In this document: piece by piece, positions 8,949-22,290 of the stretch
How positions within the stretch are numbered: the stretch's first letter is position 1
Layout of the letters: each line of letters starts with the position of its first letter
NCBI GenBank assembly: GCA_029959085.1
Contig: JARWIR010000094.1
Location: 310,001-374,000, forward strand
Length of the DNA: 64,000 bases
Direction: 5' to 3'
DNA from: Nemophila menziesii
Taxonomy: Eukaryota; Streptophyta; Magnoliopsida; Boraginales; Hydrophyllaceae
The notes under the pieces: generated by a model
Databases searched by the model: none
What the model saw: the letters and a program-made list of their open reading frames with translations, nothing else
What the model was told of the DNA's origin: nothing
Translations under genes and position numbers: made by a program

Positions 8949-11144
8949 AATTATTATATTGAAATTTTAGTTAGATATTCATGGCTATCAGTAGTTTAAT
9001 ATGGAAAAAGAATTACAAAAAAATTAAAGCTGGACATATTTCTAGCAAAATTTTATAGTCCTTGACATTTGCCTGTTGTAATTTTTCCTAATTTTTCAAT
9101 TATGATGTTTAAGTTCTGTATTTCAAGTTTGTGATAAGTTTGTCCTTTATTTGTTTTTTCATTATATTATACATGTCATCCTCTTATGACAGAACAGGAG
9201 AACAGAGAACAGGAGGACTGTATAGTTATTTATTAAAATAATAAATCACATAAAATTAACATTAATAATGTAAATGCAAATAAAAAAAGATTTTACATTG
9301 TAAGAAAATCGTAAAATGAGTGAGTAAAGTGTTTCATTTACAAGATAGAGGGCTAAGTGTTAAAAAGTGAATCTTTGCTTCAAGCCAATCTCTTTTTCTT
9401 TCCTTGCGTAATTAGGGTAGTTTAGGGGACCATGGCCCACCCGATTTTTGATATTTCATTTTGATCCCTAAAGTTTAATTTTATAAAAATCAATTTCTGA
9501 TATCTTGGTTTTCAGAACATTCACTTGGTCCCCCATATTTTAGAGTTAAATCTTAAAGTATTAATTTATTTTTTTCTACATAAACTCTTTTTGTTTATAT
9601 AATTTAATATAATTTGTATTATTTTCACTCAATACTTCTTGCATAATTATGATTTAATATAAATCCACTACAGGGCACATTAAAATTTTAACAGGTTACA
9701 ATTCCAATTACTCTTTTACCCTTTTTTGTTTTTATTTCTGATATATATTTATTTGATCAAAAATATTTTAAATTCTAATAATTTTTCCTTCTCTCTCATA
9801 TCTCTAACCTCCCCTTTCTCGCACGTGAAAACCAGGTCTTGACATGAGCTTCTGTGAGACGATAGCATAATACTGGTTTCAAACACAAGGTATATTTGAT
9901 TACAAAATTTATTAACCCATTTCTATATAACTTATGCTGATGATACGTATTGTTTAGTCAAATGTGCAAGCTTATTATCAAACTTTTCTTGATGATAAAA
10001 CTCAAATATCAGTTGATAAGAAGATCAAGGGTTATGGTCCATTGCTAAAAGACAAGGAAGTGATATTATGAATACGTAGGGCATCAGATTCTAATTCAAG
10101 AGATTCGGTGGGATGTAGACGATTATGGAAGTGACGTGATGAAGGATTTAGAGAACAACTTTCTTGGGAGGCTCCTGGAATGTTAATAGAACAAGAAACA
10201 AGAATATGAGGACAGTGCATACAAAATACCGCATCTTGGCTTTAGAAAATTATTGAGTTGCTTTGTTTTGTCAATTTTTGAACTCCTAGTCTAATTTTTT
10301 AGTTGCTTTGTTTTGTCAATTTTTGTGCTGCTAATTTTTGAAATGCTAGTCTTTTCTAATAATCATTAGTATTTTTGTAATAATTAGTAGTAATTTCAAT
10401 TCAATTTCTTTTCTTTTTGTTATTTCCCTTATTTGAACGTAGTCGTCAAGCAAAATTCCAAAAACTCAATGAATTTTCTCGATACTCGGAAAAGTTATTG
10501 TACGTACTAAGCATACAATCATACTCAGTACGAGGATACTCAGTCTAGTAACTCAATAAAAAAATTTAAACACTTAGTAACTTTTTCCGTCACTGAGCAC
10601 TTTTTCCTATACTCAGTATCTTTTTCCATACTCAATACTCCATACCAGTAACGTTTTTCACACTCGGAACGCCATATTCAGAACTTTTTCAGGCGGTAGT
10701 CGGTGATGGTTGGTGGTTGTGGTCGGTGCTGAAAATTCTTGATAGTTAATGATGGAGGAGAGAGAAAAAAGGATATAGAAGGAGAGAGATTAATGGTAAT
10801 AGAAGAGAAAAAAGAATGAGAGGGTTCATTTGTGGCACCAAGATAGTCTCCAAGACCGAATTCACCCTACGATTTTTAGGACCAAAATTATAATTGTGTT
10901 TTAATTTCTTTGTAGTTTTATATTATAAAATACAAATTTTTATGTGTAATTTCATCAGAGACAAGACATTGGATCTTGGGTCGTTTAACTTCACCTACTC
11001 TATCAAACTTTTTAAATTTATTTTATCACGTTATAATTTATTTTATTTGTATATTTTTTTAAATTTTAAAATATAGATTATGTTGTATAATATAGGGAAT
11101 TATAATGTAATTAATTTATATGAATTTAATATACAAACAACTTA

Positions 11145-11348
11145 GGGCCCATTTGGAAGTGTTTATTTTACAGTAAAAAAACACTTCTAGAATAAAAATT
11201 TAAATTTGAAAAAATTATTTTAAATCTAAAATCACTTTAAGTGTTTTTTTAATAAGCACCAACTCATAAAGTGATTTTAAGAGTTTAAAACACTTTAAAA
11301 GTTCGTGAAGCACTTTTAAGTACTTTTGTAAAAAAGCATTTCCAAACA
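11145..11348. mobile_element. MITE-like element, unit 3
   Basis: Type C version: TTACAGTAAAAAAACAC in the left arm, TTAATAAGC inside and TTTTGTAAAAAAGC in the right arm. Confidence 0.65.
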
Positions 11349-12356
11349 ATAACTTATATTACATTTTTATTATAATATAGAGACCGACTTTATTTTTTAA
11401 ATCGTGGTTATTATTTAATATTATGAAATTATATTAAGCGTATTTTACTCCTATTTGTTGATGTTAAGTATCCGTTATCAAGGGTAGTTTAGGAGTTTTA
11501 TTTAGTGAAGGTTCTAAAATTCAAAAAAGCCTGGTATGGGAAAATTCTCTATATAGTCCGTGAGTTATATCCTTTTTTATGGCCTTTTAGTATCGCCTAG
11601 GGTGTGATAAAAATATGATAATAAAATACGGATAAACGATGCACTAACAACCTAGACTAATCACGTTCCTCACGTCATGTATCACATGTTGTATGCAAGT
11701 TTTAACGATAAGTCAGATGCAGTCTCAGGGACTTAGTGTGTTATACAAATCACGTCTCACCATTATTGAAATGTGGTTTAGCAATTGATTTATTAAAACA
11801 ACATTACTAATCATCAATATCTAATTTTGACAGAAAATATTATATTTAACTATTATAATTAATAACCTATATATTTAAAGCATGTTCCAATAATATAGCG
11901 AGTGTATCCATTTGATAAACCATCTAATTATAAAATTAAAGTATTTAAACAATTTTATCAACAAGTAATTTACAAAAATTTGAATTCAAATTCTTCATAT
12001 AACTGATAGTTTACTATATATAATAAATATATTCAGCAAATAAAGAAATTAAAATCTTAATAAGCAAAGATGAAAAACATTTAAATCAAGTTTTACTAGT
12101 ATTAATATCATTTTAAATATATATTAATTCAAATAAGGTAAAATATCAAAATTCAACAAATTATATAAGAAAAAAAAACTAATTACACCTCTTTGTATGA
12201 ATAATAAATTATAAACCATAATTACTATATTTTTTTTGACTATGTTAACTATATAAAATATGTTTTAATAAAAAACGAATAACTCAAAATTTATTCAATT
12301 AACCAAAAGATAGAAAAATAAAATAATCTATATAAAATTACCGCCTCTCCCTTCCT

Positions 12357-12390
12357 AACCCTAGCTTCCACATTTTCTTGTCTATAAATA
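12357..12390 (+). promoter_or_regulatory. Promoter-like block, unit 4
   Basis: AACCCTAG and TATAAATA (12383-12390), unchanged from unit 2. Confidence 0.6.
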
Positions 12391-12718
12391 ACAAATTACA
12401 CACACAAAAACATCATCAAATTGTAATATTTTGTATTATTATTTTGTAATGATTGATAGAATGTGTCCGTTCTCAAAGATGCTTCTTTCTCTGTCGATCT
12501 TTTCATTTTCATGTCAAGTGTATTTTTCTTTTAGAGATCGTTTACCATTCCATTTCAATCAAATATTCTTTCACATGTTAATATTTTTATTAATTTTTTA
12601 TCATCTTGTCATTATAATAGATGAGGGACATTTATAGTAAAATAAATGTGTCATGTCTGTAAAATAAAATGTTTAATTGTATTATGTATAAATTTCAGAT
12701 AAGATAGAGACAAAAGAA

Positions 12719-13033
12719 GTGTTTAGTACCTTCCATGAAGAAGCATCTACTTGTGGACAAGCTAACATTTCACTTCGATTTAACGATGATTTGAAAAGAA
12801 ACAACACGGAGAAGATGAACATTAACACTGTGCTCAAATCAATAGCTTATTGCTTCTCCTTTATAATGAATTTAATCTCTTTCTGTACTTTGGATGTTTC
12901 TAAAGGCTGGTACTTGATTGATTTTGTATTGTTATTTTCAATATATTTTATCATAACCTTTATTGTGTGTACATTAATTTTAAAATATCTCTATTTGAAC
13001 TTGATTCAAATTATTTCATTTTTTATTTATTGA
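12719..13033 (+). other. 104-codon exon-like frame, unit 4, open
   Basis: Predicts the same protein as unit 2. Confidence 0.3.
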
Positions 13034-15224
13034 AATTATTATATTAAAATTTTAGTTAGATATTCATGGCTATCAGTAGTTTAATATGGAAAAAAAATTA
13101 CAAAAAAATTAAAGCTGGACATATTTCTAGCAAAATTTTATAGTCCTTGAAATTTGCCTGTTGTAATTGTTCCTAATTTTTCAATTATGATGTTTAAGTT
13201 CTGTATTTCAAGTTTGTGATAAGTTTGTCCTTTTTTTGTTTTTTCATTATATTATACATGTCATCCTCTTATGACAGAAAGGAGAACAGGAGGACTGTAT
13301 AGTTATTTATTAAAATAAATAATCACATGAAATTAACATTAATAATGTAAATGCAAATAAAAAAAGATTTTACATTGTAAGAAAATCGTAAAATGAGTGA
13401 GTAAAGTGTTTCATTTACAAGATAAAGGGCTAAGTGTTAAAAAGTGAATCTTTGCTTCAAGCCAATCTCTTTTTCTTTCCTTGCGTAATTAGGGTAGTTT
13501 AGGGGACCATGCCCCACCCGAGTTTTGATATTTCATTTTGATCCCTAAAGTTTAATTTTATAAAAAACAATTTTTGATATCTTGGTTTTCAGAACATTCA
13601 CTTGGTCCCCCATATTTTAGAGTTAAATCTTAAAGTATTAATTTATTTTTTTCTATATAAACTCTTTTTATTTATATAATTTAATATAATTTGTATTATT
13701 TTCATTCAATACTTCTTGCATAATTATGATTTAATATAAATCCACTACAGGGCACATTAAAATTTTAACAGGTTACAATTCCAATTACTCTTTTACCCGT
13801 TTTTGTTTTTATTTCTGATATATATTTATTTGATCAAAAATATTTTAAATTCTAATAATTTTTCCTTCTCTCTCATATCTCTAACCTCCCCTTTCTCGCA
13901 CGTGAAAACCAGGTCTTGCCATGAGCTTCTGTGAGACGATAGCATAATACTGGTTTCAAACACAAGGTATATTTGATTACAAACTTTATTATCCCATTTC
14001 TATATAACTTATGCTGATGATACGTATTGTTTAGTCAAATGTGCGAGCTTATTATCAAACTTTTCTTGATGATAAAAATCAAATATCAGTTGATAAGAAG
14101 ATCAAGGGTTATGGTCCATTGCTAAAAGACAAGGAAGTGATATTATGAATACGTAGGGCATCAGATTCTAATTCAAGAGATTCGGTGGGATGTAGACGAT
14201 TTTGGAAGTGACGTGATGAATGATTTAGAGAACAACTTTCTTGGGAGGCTCCTGGAATGTTAATAGAACAAGAAACAAGAATATGAGGACAGTGCATACA
14301 AAATGCCGCATCTTGGCTTTAGAAAATTATTGAGTTGCTTTGTTTTGTCAATTTTTGAACTCCTAGTCTAATTTTTTAGTTGCTTTGTTTTGTCAATTTT
14401 TGTACTGCTAATTTTTGTAATGCTAGTCTTTTCTAATAATCATTAGTATTTTTGTAATAATTAGTACTAATTTCAAAAATTCAATTTCTTTTCTTTTTGT
14501 TATTTCCCTTATTTGAACGTAGTCGTCAAGCTAAATTCCATAAACTCAATGAATTTTCTCGATACTCGGAAAAGTTATTGTACGTACTAAGCATACAATC
14601 ATACTCAGTACGAGGATACTCAGTCTAGTAACTCAATAAAAAAATTTAAACACTTAGTAACTTTTTCCGTTACTGAGCACTTTTTCCTATACTCAGTATC
14701 TTTTTTCATACTCAATACTCCATACCGGTAACGTTTTTCACTCTCGGAACGCCATACTCAGAACTTTTTCAGGTGGTGGTCGGCGATGGTTGGTGGTTGT
14801 GGTCGGTGCTGAAAATTCTTGATAGTTAATGAAGGAGGAGATAGAATAAAGGATATAGAAGGAGAGAGATTAATGGTAATAGAAGAGAAAAAAGAATGAG
14901 AGGGTTCATTTGTGGCACCAAGATAGTCTCCAAGACCGAATTCACCCTACGATTTTTAGGACCAAAATTATAATTCTGTTTTAATTTCTTTGTGGTTTTA
15001 TATAATAAAATACAAATTTTTATATGTAATTTCATCAGAGACAAGACATTGGATCTTGGGTCGTTTAACTTCACCTGCTCTATCAAACTTTTTAAATTTA
15101 TTTTATCACGTTATAATTTATTTTATTAGTATATTTTTTTAAATTTTAAAATATAGATTATGTTGTATAATATAGGGAATTATAACTTAATTAATTTATA
15201 TGAATTTAATATACAAACAACTTA

Positions 15225-15428
15225 GGGCCCATTTGGAAGTGTTTATTTTAGAGTAAAAAAACGCTTCTAGAATAAAAATTTAAATTTAAAAAAATTATTT
15301 TAAATCTAAAATCACTCTAAGTGTTTTTTTAAGAAGCACCAACTTATAAAGTGATTTTAAGAGTTTAAAACACTTTAAAAGTTCGTGAAGCACTTTTAAG
15401 TACTTTTTTAAAAAAGCATTTCCAAACA
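15225..15428. mobile_element. MITE-like element, unit 4
   Basis: Type B version, 204 bp, flanks conserved. Confidence 0.65.
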
Positions 15429-16433
15429 ATAACTTATATTACATTTTTATTATAATATAGAGACCGAATTTATTTTTTAAATCGTGGTTATTATTTAATA
15501 TTATGAAATATATTAAGCGTATTTTACTCCTATTTGTTGATGTTAAGTATCCGTTATCAAGGGTAGTTTAGGAGTTTTATTTAGTGAAGGTTCTAAAATT
15601 CAAAAAAGCCTGGTATGGGAAAATTCTCTATATAGTCCGTGAGTTATATCCTTTGTTATGGCCTTTTAGTATCGCCTAGGGTGTGATAAAAGTATGACAA
15701 TAAAATACGGATAAACGATGCACTAACAACCTAGACTAACCACGTTACTCACGTCATGTATCACATGTTGTATGCAAGTTTTAACGATAAGTCAGATGCA
15801 GTCTCAGGGACTTAGTGTGTTATACGAATCACGTCTCACCATTATTGAAATATGGTTTAGCAATTGATTTATTAAAACAACATTACTAATCATCAATATC
15901 TAATTTTGACAGAAAATATTATATTTAACTATTATAATTAATAACCTATATATTTAAAGCATGTTCCAATGATATAGCGAGTGTATCCATTTGATAAACC
16001 ATCTAATTATAAAATTAAAGTATTTAAACAATTTTATCAACTAGTAATTTACAAAAAAATTTATTCAAATTCTTCACATAACTGATAGTTTACTATATAT
16101 AATAAATATGTTAAGCAAATAAAGAAATTAAAATCTTAATAAGCAAAGATGAAAAACATCTAAATCAAGTTTTACTAGTATTAATATCATTTTAAATATA
16201 TATTAATTCAAATAAGGTAAAATATCAAAATTCAACAAATTAAATAAGAACAAAAAACTAATTACACCTCTTTGTATGAATAATAAATTATAAACCATAA
16301 TTACTATTTTTTTTGACTATGTTAACTGTATAAAATATGTTTTAATAAAAAACGAATAACTCAAAATTTATTCAATTAACCAAAAGATAGAAAAATAAAA
16401 TAATCTATATAAAATTGCCGCCTCTCCCTTCCT

Positions 16434-16467
16434 AACCCTAGCTTCCACATTTTCTTGTCTATAAATA
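16434..16467 (+). promoter_or_regulatory. Promoter-like block, unit 5
   Basis: AACCCTAG and TATAAATA (16460-16467) intact; upstream run is GCCGCCTCTCCC. Confidence 0.6.
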
Positions 16468-16796
16468 ACAAATTACACACACAAAAACATCATCAAATTG
16501 TAATATTTTGTATCATTATTTTGTAATGATTGATAGAATGTGTCCATTCTCAAAGATGCTTCTTTCTCTGTCGATCTTTTCATTTTCATGTCAAGTGTAT
16601 TTTTCTTTTAGAGATCGTTGACCATTCCATTTCAATCAAATATTCTTTCACAGATTAATATTTTTATTAATTTTTTATCATCTTGTCATTCTAATAGATG
16701 AGGGACATGTATAGTAAAATTAATGTGTCATGTCTGTAAAATAAAATGTTTAATGGTATTTATGTATAAATTTCAGATAAGATAGAGACAAAAGAA

Positions 16797-17111
16797 GTGT
16801 TTAGTACCTTCCATGAAGAAGCATCTACTTGTGGACACGCTAACATTTTATTTCGATTTAACGATTATTTGAGAAGAAACAACACGGAGAAGATAAACAT
16901 TAACACAGTGCTCAAATCAATAGCTTATTGCTTCTCCTTTATAATGAATTTACTCTCTTTCTGTACTTTGGATGTTTCTAAAGGCTGGTACTTGATTGAT
17001 TTTGTGTTGTTATTTTCAATATATTTTATCATAACCTTTATTGTGTTTACATTAATTTTAAAATATCTCTATTTGAACTTGATTCAAATTATTTCATTTT
17101 TTATTTATTGA
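16797..17111 (+). other. 104-codon exon-like frame, unit 5, open
   Basis: Open, with H14, L17, F18, Y24, I33 and F82. D24Y and the I17L/S18F pair are private or rare, so even the polar part tolerates change. Confidence 0.3.
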
Positions 17112-19300
17112 AATTATTATATTGATATTTTAGTTAGATATTCATGGCTACGAGTCGTTTAATATGGAAAAAAATTTACAAAAAAATTAAAGCTGGACAT
17201 ATTTCTAGCAAAAATTTATAGTCCTTTACATTTGCCTGTTGTAATTGTTCCTAATTTTTCAATTATTATGTTAAAGTTATGTATTTCAAGTTTGTGATAA
17301 GTTTGTCCTTTTTTTGTTTTTTCATTATATTATACGTGTCATCCTCTTATGACAGAACATGAGAACAGGAGGACTGTATAGTTATTTATTAAAATAAATA
17401 ATCACATAAAATTAACATTAATAATGTAAATGCAAATAAAAAAATATTTTACATTGTAAGAAAATCGTAAAATGAGTGAGTAAAGTATTTCATTTACAAG
17501 ATAAAGGGCTAAGTGTTAAAAAGTGAATCTTTGCTTCAAGCCAATCTCTTTTTCTTTCCTTGCGTAATTAGGGTAGTTTAGGGGACCATGGCCCACCCGA
17601 GTTTTGATATTTCATTTTGATCCCTAAAGTTTAATTTTATAAAAAACAATTTCTGATATCTTGGTTTTCAGTTCATTCACTTGGTCCCCCATATTTTAGA
17701 GTTAAATCTTAAAGTATTAATTTATTTTTTTCTATATAAACTCTTTTTGTTTATATAATTTAATATAATTTGTATTATTTTCATTCAATACTTCTTGCAT
17801 AATTATGATTTAATATAAATCCACTACAGGGCACATTAAAATTTTAACAGGTTACAATTCCAATTACTCTTTTACCCTTTTTTGTTTTTATTTCTGATAT
17901 ATATTTATTTGATCAAAAATATTTTAAATTCTAATAATTTTTCCTTCTCTCTCATATCTCTAACCTCCCCTTTCTCGCACGTGAAAACCAGATCTTGCCA
18001 TGAGCTTCTGTGAGACGATAGCATAATACTGGTTTTAAACACAAGGTATATTTGATTACAAACTTTATTATCCCATTTCTATATAACTTATGCTGATGAT
18101 ACGTATTGTTTAGTCAAATGTGCGAGCTTATTATCAAACTTTTCTTGATGATAAAACTCAAATATCAGTTGATAAGAAGATCAAGGGTTATGGTCCATTG
18201 CTAAAAGACAAGGAAGTGATATTATGAATACGTAGGGCATCATATTCTAATTCAAGAGATTCGGTGGGATATAGACGATTTTGGAAGTGACGTGATAAAG
18301 GATTTAGAGAACAACTTTCTTGGGAGGCTCCTGGAATGTTAATAGAACAAGAAACAAGAATATGAGGACAGTGCATACAAAATACCGCATCTTGGCTTTA
18401 GAAAATTATTGAGTTGGTTTGTTTTGTCAATTTTTGAACTCCTAGTCTAATTTTTTAGTTGCTTTGTTTTGTCAATTTTTGTACTGCTAATTCTTGTAAT
18501 GCTAGTCTTTTCTAATAATCATTAGTATTTTTGTAATAATGAGTAGTAATTTCATTTCAATTTCTTTTCTTTTTGTTATTTCCCTTATTTGAACATATTC
18601 GTCAAGCAAAATTCCAAAAACTCAATGAATTTTCTCGATACTCGGAAAAGTTATTGTATGTACTAAGCATACAATCATACTCAGTACGAGGATACTCAGT
18701 CTAGTAACTCAATAAAAAAATTTAAACACTTAGTAACTTTTTCCGTTACTGAGCAATTTTTCCTATACTCCGTATCTTTTTCCATACTCAATACTCCATA
18801 CCCGTAACATTTTTCACAGTCAGAACGCCATACTCAGAACTTTTTTAGGCGGTGGTCGGCGATGGTTGGTGGTTGTGGTCGGTGCTGAAAATTCTTGATA
18901 GTTAATGAAGGAGGAGAGAGAAAAAAGGATATAGAAGGAGAGAGATTAATGGTAATATAAGAGAAAAAAGAATGAGAGGGTTCATTTGTGGCACCAAGAT
19001 AGTCTCCAAGACCGAATTCACCCTACGATTTTTAGGACCAAAATTATAATTGTGTTTTAATTTCTTTGTAGTTTTATATAATAAAATACAAATTTTTATA
19101 TGTAATTTCATCAGAGACAAGACATTGGATCTTGGGTCGTTTAACTTCACCTGCTCTATCAAACTTTTTAAATTTATTTTATCACGTTATAATTTATTTT
19201 ATTTGTATATTTTTTTAAATTTTAAAATATAGATTATGTTGTATAATATAGGGAATTATAACTTAATTAATTTATATGAATTTAATATACAAACAACTTA

Positions 19301-19504
19301 GGGCCCATTTGGAAGTGTTTATTTTAGAGTAAAAAAACGCTTCTAGAATAAAAATTTAAATTTGAATAAATTATTTTAAATCTAAAATCACTTTAAGTGT
19401 TTTTTTAAGAAGCACCAACTCATAAAGTGATTTTAAGAGTTTAAAACACTTTAAAAGTTCGTGAAGCACTTTTAAGTACTTTTTTAAAAAATCATTTCCA
19501 AACA
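19301..19504. mobile_element. MITE-like element, unit 5, with a second partial copy downstream
   Basis: A full-length copy. Its right part is copied again at 19905-20022 by the 518-bp duplication. That second copy has only the right terminal repeat, so it is a duplication product and did not arise by insertion. Confidence 0.65.
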
Positions 19505-20422
19505 ATAACTTATATTACATTTTTATTATAAAATAGAGACCGACTTTATTTTTTAAATCGTGGTTATTATTTAATATTATGAAATTATATTAAGCGTATT
19601 TTACTCCTATTTGTTGATGTTAAGTATCCGTTATCAAGGGTAGTTTAGGAGTTTTATTTAGTGAAGGTTCTAAAATTCAAAAAAGCCTGGTATGGGAAAA
19701 TTCTCTATATAGTCACTGAGTTATATCCTTTTTTATGGCCTTTTAGTATCGCCTAGGGTGTGATAAAAATAAGATAATAAAATACGGATAAACGATGCAC
19801 TAACAACCTAGACTAATCACGTTACTCACGCCATGTATCACATGTTGTATGCAAGTTTTAACGATAAGTCAGATGCAGTCTCAGGGACTTAGTGTGTTAT
19901 ACGAATCACTTTAAGTGTTTTTTTAAGAAGCACCAACTCATAAAGTGATTTTAAGAGTTTAAAACACTTTAAAAGTTCGTGAAGCACTTTTAAGTACTTT
20001 TTAAAAAAAGCATTTCCAAACAATAACTTATATTACATTTTTATTATAATATAGAGACCGACTTTATTTTTTAAATCATGGTTATTATTTAATATTATGA
20101 AATTATATTAAGCGTATTATACTCCTATTTGTTGATGTTAAGTATCCGTTATCAAGGGTAGTTTAGGAGTTTTATTTAGTGAAGGTTCTCAAATTCAAAA
20201 AAGCCTGGTATGGGAAAATTCTCTATATAGTCCGTGAGTTATATCCTTTTTTATGGCCTTTTAGTATCGCCTAGGGTGTGATAAAAATATGATAATAAAA
20301 TACGGATAAACGATGCACTAACAACCTAGACTAATCACGTTACTCACGTCATGGATCACATGTTGTATGCAAGTTTTAACGATAAGTCAGATGCAGTCTC
20401 AGGGACTTAGTGTGTTATACGA
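19387..20422 (+). repeat. Internal tandem duplication, 2 x 518 bp, unit 5
   Basis: Copies 19387-19904 and 19905-20422. The left edge lies inside the MITE-like element. Both original edges read AATCAC, so the duplication joined at a 6-base microhomology (TATACGAATCAC to AATCACTTTAAG). The copies differ at a few sites, for example TATTTTACTCC against TATTATACTCC and TTCTAAAATTC against TTCTCAAATTC, so the event is not brand new. Confidence 0.92.
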
Positions 20423-21030
20423 ATCACGTCTCACCATTATTGAAATGTGGTTTAGCAATTGATTTATTAAAACAACATTAATAATCATCAATATCTAATT
20501 TTAACAGAAAATATTATATTTAACTATTATAATTAATAACCTATATATTTAAAGCATGTTCCAATGATATAGCGAGTGTATCCATTTGATAAACCATCTA
20601 ACTATAAAATTAAAGTATTTAAACAATTTTATCAACTAGTAATTTACAAAAATTTGAATTCAAGTTCTTCACATAACTGATTGTTTACTATATATAATAA
20701 ATATATTAAGCAAATAAAGAAAGTAAAATCTTAATAAGCAAAGATGAAAAACATCTAACTCAAGTTTTACTAGTATTAATATCATTTTAAATATATATTA
20801 ATTCAAATAAGGTAAAATATCAAAATTCAACAAATTATATAAGAACAAAAAACTAAGTACACCTCTTTGTATGAATAATAAATTATAAACCATAATTACT
20901 ATATTTTTTTTCACTATGTTAACTATATAAAATATGTTTTAATAAAAAACGAATAACTCAAAATTTATTCAATTAACCAAAAGATAGAAAAATAAAATAA
21001 TCTATATAAAATTGCCGCCTCTCCCTTCCT

Positions 21031-21064
21031 AACCCTAGCTTTCACATTTTCTTGTCTATAAATA
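21031..21064 (+). promoter_or_regulatory. Promoter-like block, unit 6
   Basis: AACCCTAG and TATAAATA (21057-21064) intact; the spacer reads GCTTTCAC instead of GCTTCCAC. Confidence 0.6.
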
Positions 21065-21393
21065 ACAAATTACACACACAAAAACATCATCAAATTGTAA
21101 TATTTTGTATCATTATTTTGTAATGATTGATAGAATGTGTCCGTTCTCAAAGATGCTTCTTTCTCTGTCGATCTTTTCATTTTCATGTCAAGTGTATTTT
21201 TCTTTTAGAGATCGTTGACCATTCCATTTCAATCAAATATTCTTTCACATATTAATATTTTTATTAATTTTTTATCATCTCTTCATTCTAATAGATGAGG
21301 GACATGTATAGTAAAATTAATGTGTCATGTCTGTAAAATAAAATGTTTAATGGTATTTATGTATAAATTTCAGATAAGATAGAGACAAAAAAA

Positions 21394-21708
21394 GTGTTTA
21401 GTACCTTCCATGAAGAAGCATCTACTTGTGGACACGCTAACATTTCACTTCGATTTAACGATGATTTGAGAAGAAACAACACGGAGAAGATAAACATTAA
21501 CACAGTGCTCAAATCAATAGTTTATTGCTTCTCCTTTATAATGAATTTACTCTCTTTCTGTACTTTGGATGTTTCTAAAGGCCGGTACTTGATTGATTTT
21601 GTGTTGTTAATTTCAATATATTTTATCATAACCTTTATTGTGTTTACATTAATTTTAAAATATCTCTATTTGAACTTGATTCAAATTATTTCATTTTTTA
21701 TTTATTGA
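21394..21708 (+). other. 104-codon exon-like frame, unit 6, open
   Basis: Open, with H14, I33, V43, R66, I72 and F82. Confidence 0.3.
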
Positions 21709-22288
21709 AATTATTATATTGATATTTTAGTTAGATATTCATGGCTACCAGTCGTTTAATATGGAAAAAAATTTACAAAAAAATTAAAGCTGGACATATT
21801 TCTAGCAAAAATTTATAGTCCTTTACATTTGCCTGTTGTAATTGTTCCTAATTTTTCAATTATTATGTTAAAGTTCTGTATTTCAAGTTTGTGATAAGTT
21901 TGTCCTTTTTTTGTTTTTTCATTATATTATACGTGTCATCCTCTTATGACAGAACAGGAGAACAGGAGGACTGTATAGTTATTTATTAAAATAAATAATC
22001 ACATAAAATTAACATTAATAATGTAAATGCAAATAAAAAAAGATTTTACATTGTAAGAAAATCGTAAAATGAGTGAGTAAAGTGTTTCATTTACAAGATA
22101 AAGGGCTAAGTGTTAAAAAGTGAATCTTTGCTTCAAGCCAATCTCTTTTTCTTTCCTTGCGTAATTAGGGTAGTTTAGGGGACCATGGCCTACCCGAGTT
22201 TTGATATTTCATTTTGAAACCTAAAGTTTAATTTTATAAAAAACAATTTCTGATATCTTGGTTTTCAGTCCATTCACTTGGTCCCCCA

Positions 22289-22290
22289 TG
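22289..22290. other. Junction of a 190-bp deletion, unit 6
   Basis: GTCCCCCAT is joined directly to GTTTTTATTTCTG. The missing part corresponds to 1375-1564 of unit 1. No clear microhomology is seen at the join. Confidence 0.92.

Larger units (their letters stand above)
8152..12237 (+). repeat. Macrosatellite monomer, unit 3 (type C), 4,086 bp
   Basis: Third monomer. Type C markers are ATTGCCTCCTCTCCC before the telo-box-like word, AAATAAATAG in the 104-codon frame (premature TAA at 8754-8756), an extra GAACAGA repeat near 9198, CCGTCACTGAGC in the TACTC cluster, TATATTATAAAATAC, and TTACAGTAAAAAAACAC in the inverted-repeat element. It has the same length as unit 11 and matches it closely. 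It follows a B unit, as every full C unit in the window does. No gene is recognised. Confidence 0.95.
1..15850 (+). repeat. Higher-order repeat block, copy 1 (units 1-4, order A-B-C-B)
   Basis: Units 1, 2, 3 and most of 4 recur in the same order and near-identically at 33801-49652. The spacing is 33,800 at the start and 33,802 after two T-run length changes in unit 1. Eight monomers separate the copies. Matched unit lengths (4079/4079, 4086/4086) and shared variants support this. The match ends where unit 4 switches to D-like sequence. Confidence 0.9.
12238..16314 (+). repeat. Macrosatellite monomer, unit 4 (type B, with D-like 3' end), 4,077 bp
   Basis: Fourth monomer. It is type B from the start to about 15,840, then carries markers of unit 6: GAAATATGG at 15,847, AATATGTTAAGC, AAGAAATTAAA and AAATTAAATAAG. 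It is therefore a B-to-D chimera with the switch at about unit position 3.6 kb. Up to that switch it aligns with unit 12 at a constant offset of 33,802 bases. The leader frame (12431-12637) and the 104-codon frame are both open. Confidence 0.93.
16315..20911 (+). repeat. Macrosatellite monomer, unit 5 (type E), 4,597 bp, with internal 518-bp duplication
   Basis: Fifth and longest monomer. It starts with AACTGTATAAAATATG, shared with unit 7. The extra length is a tandem duplication of 518 bp (19387-19904 and 19905-20422) that re-copies part of the inverted-repeat element and its AT-rich 3' flank. The 104-codon frame is open with private changes S18F, D24Y and R20 retained. The 190-bp segment missing from units 6, 7 and 15 is present. 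Unit 16 switches to this type in its second half. Confidence 0.94.
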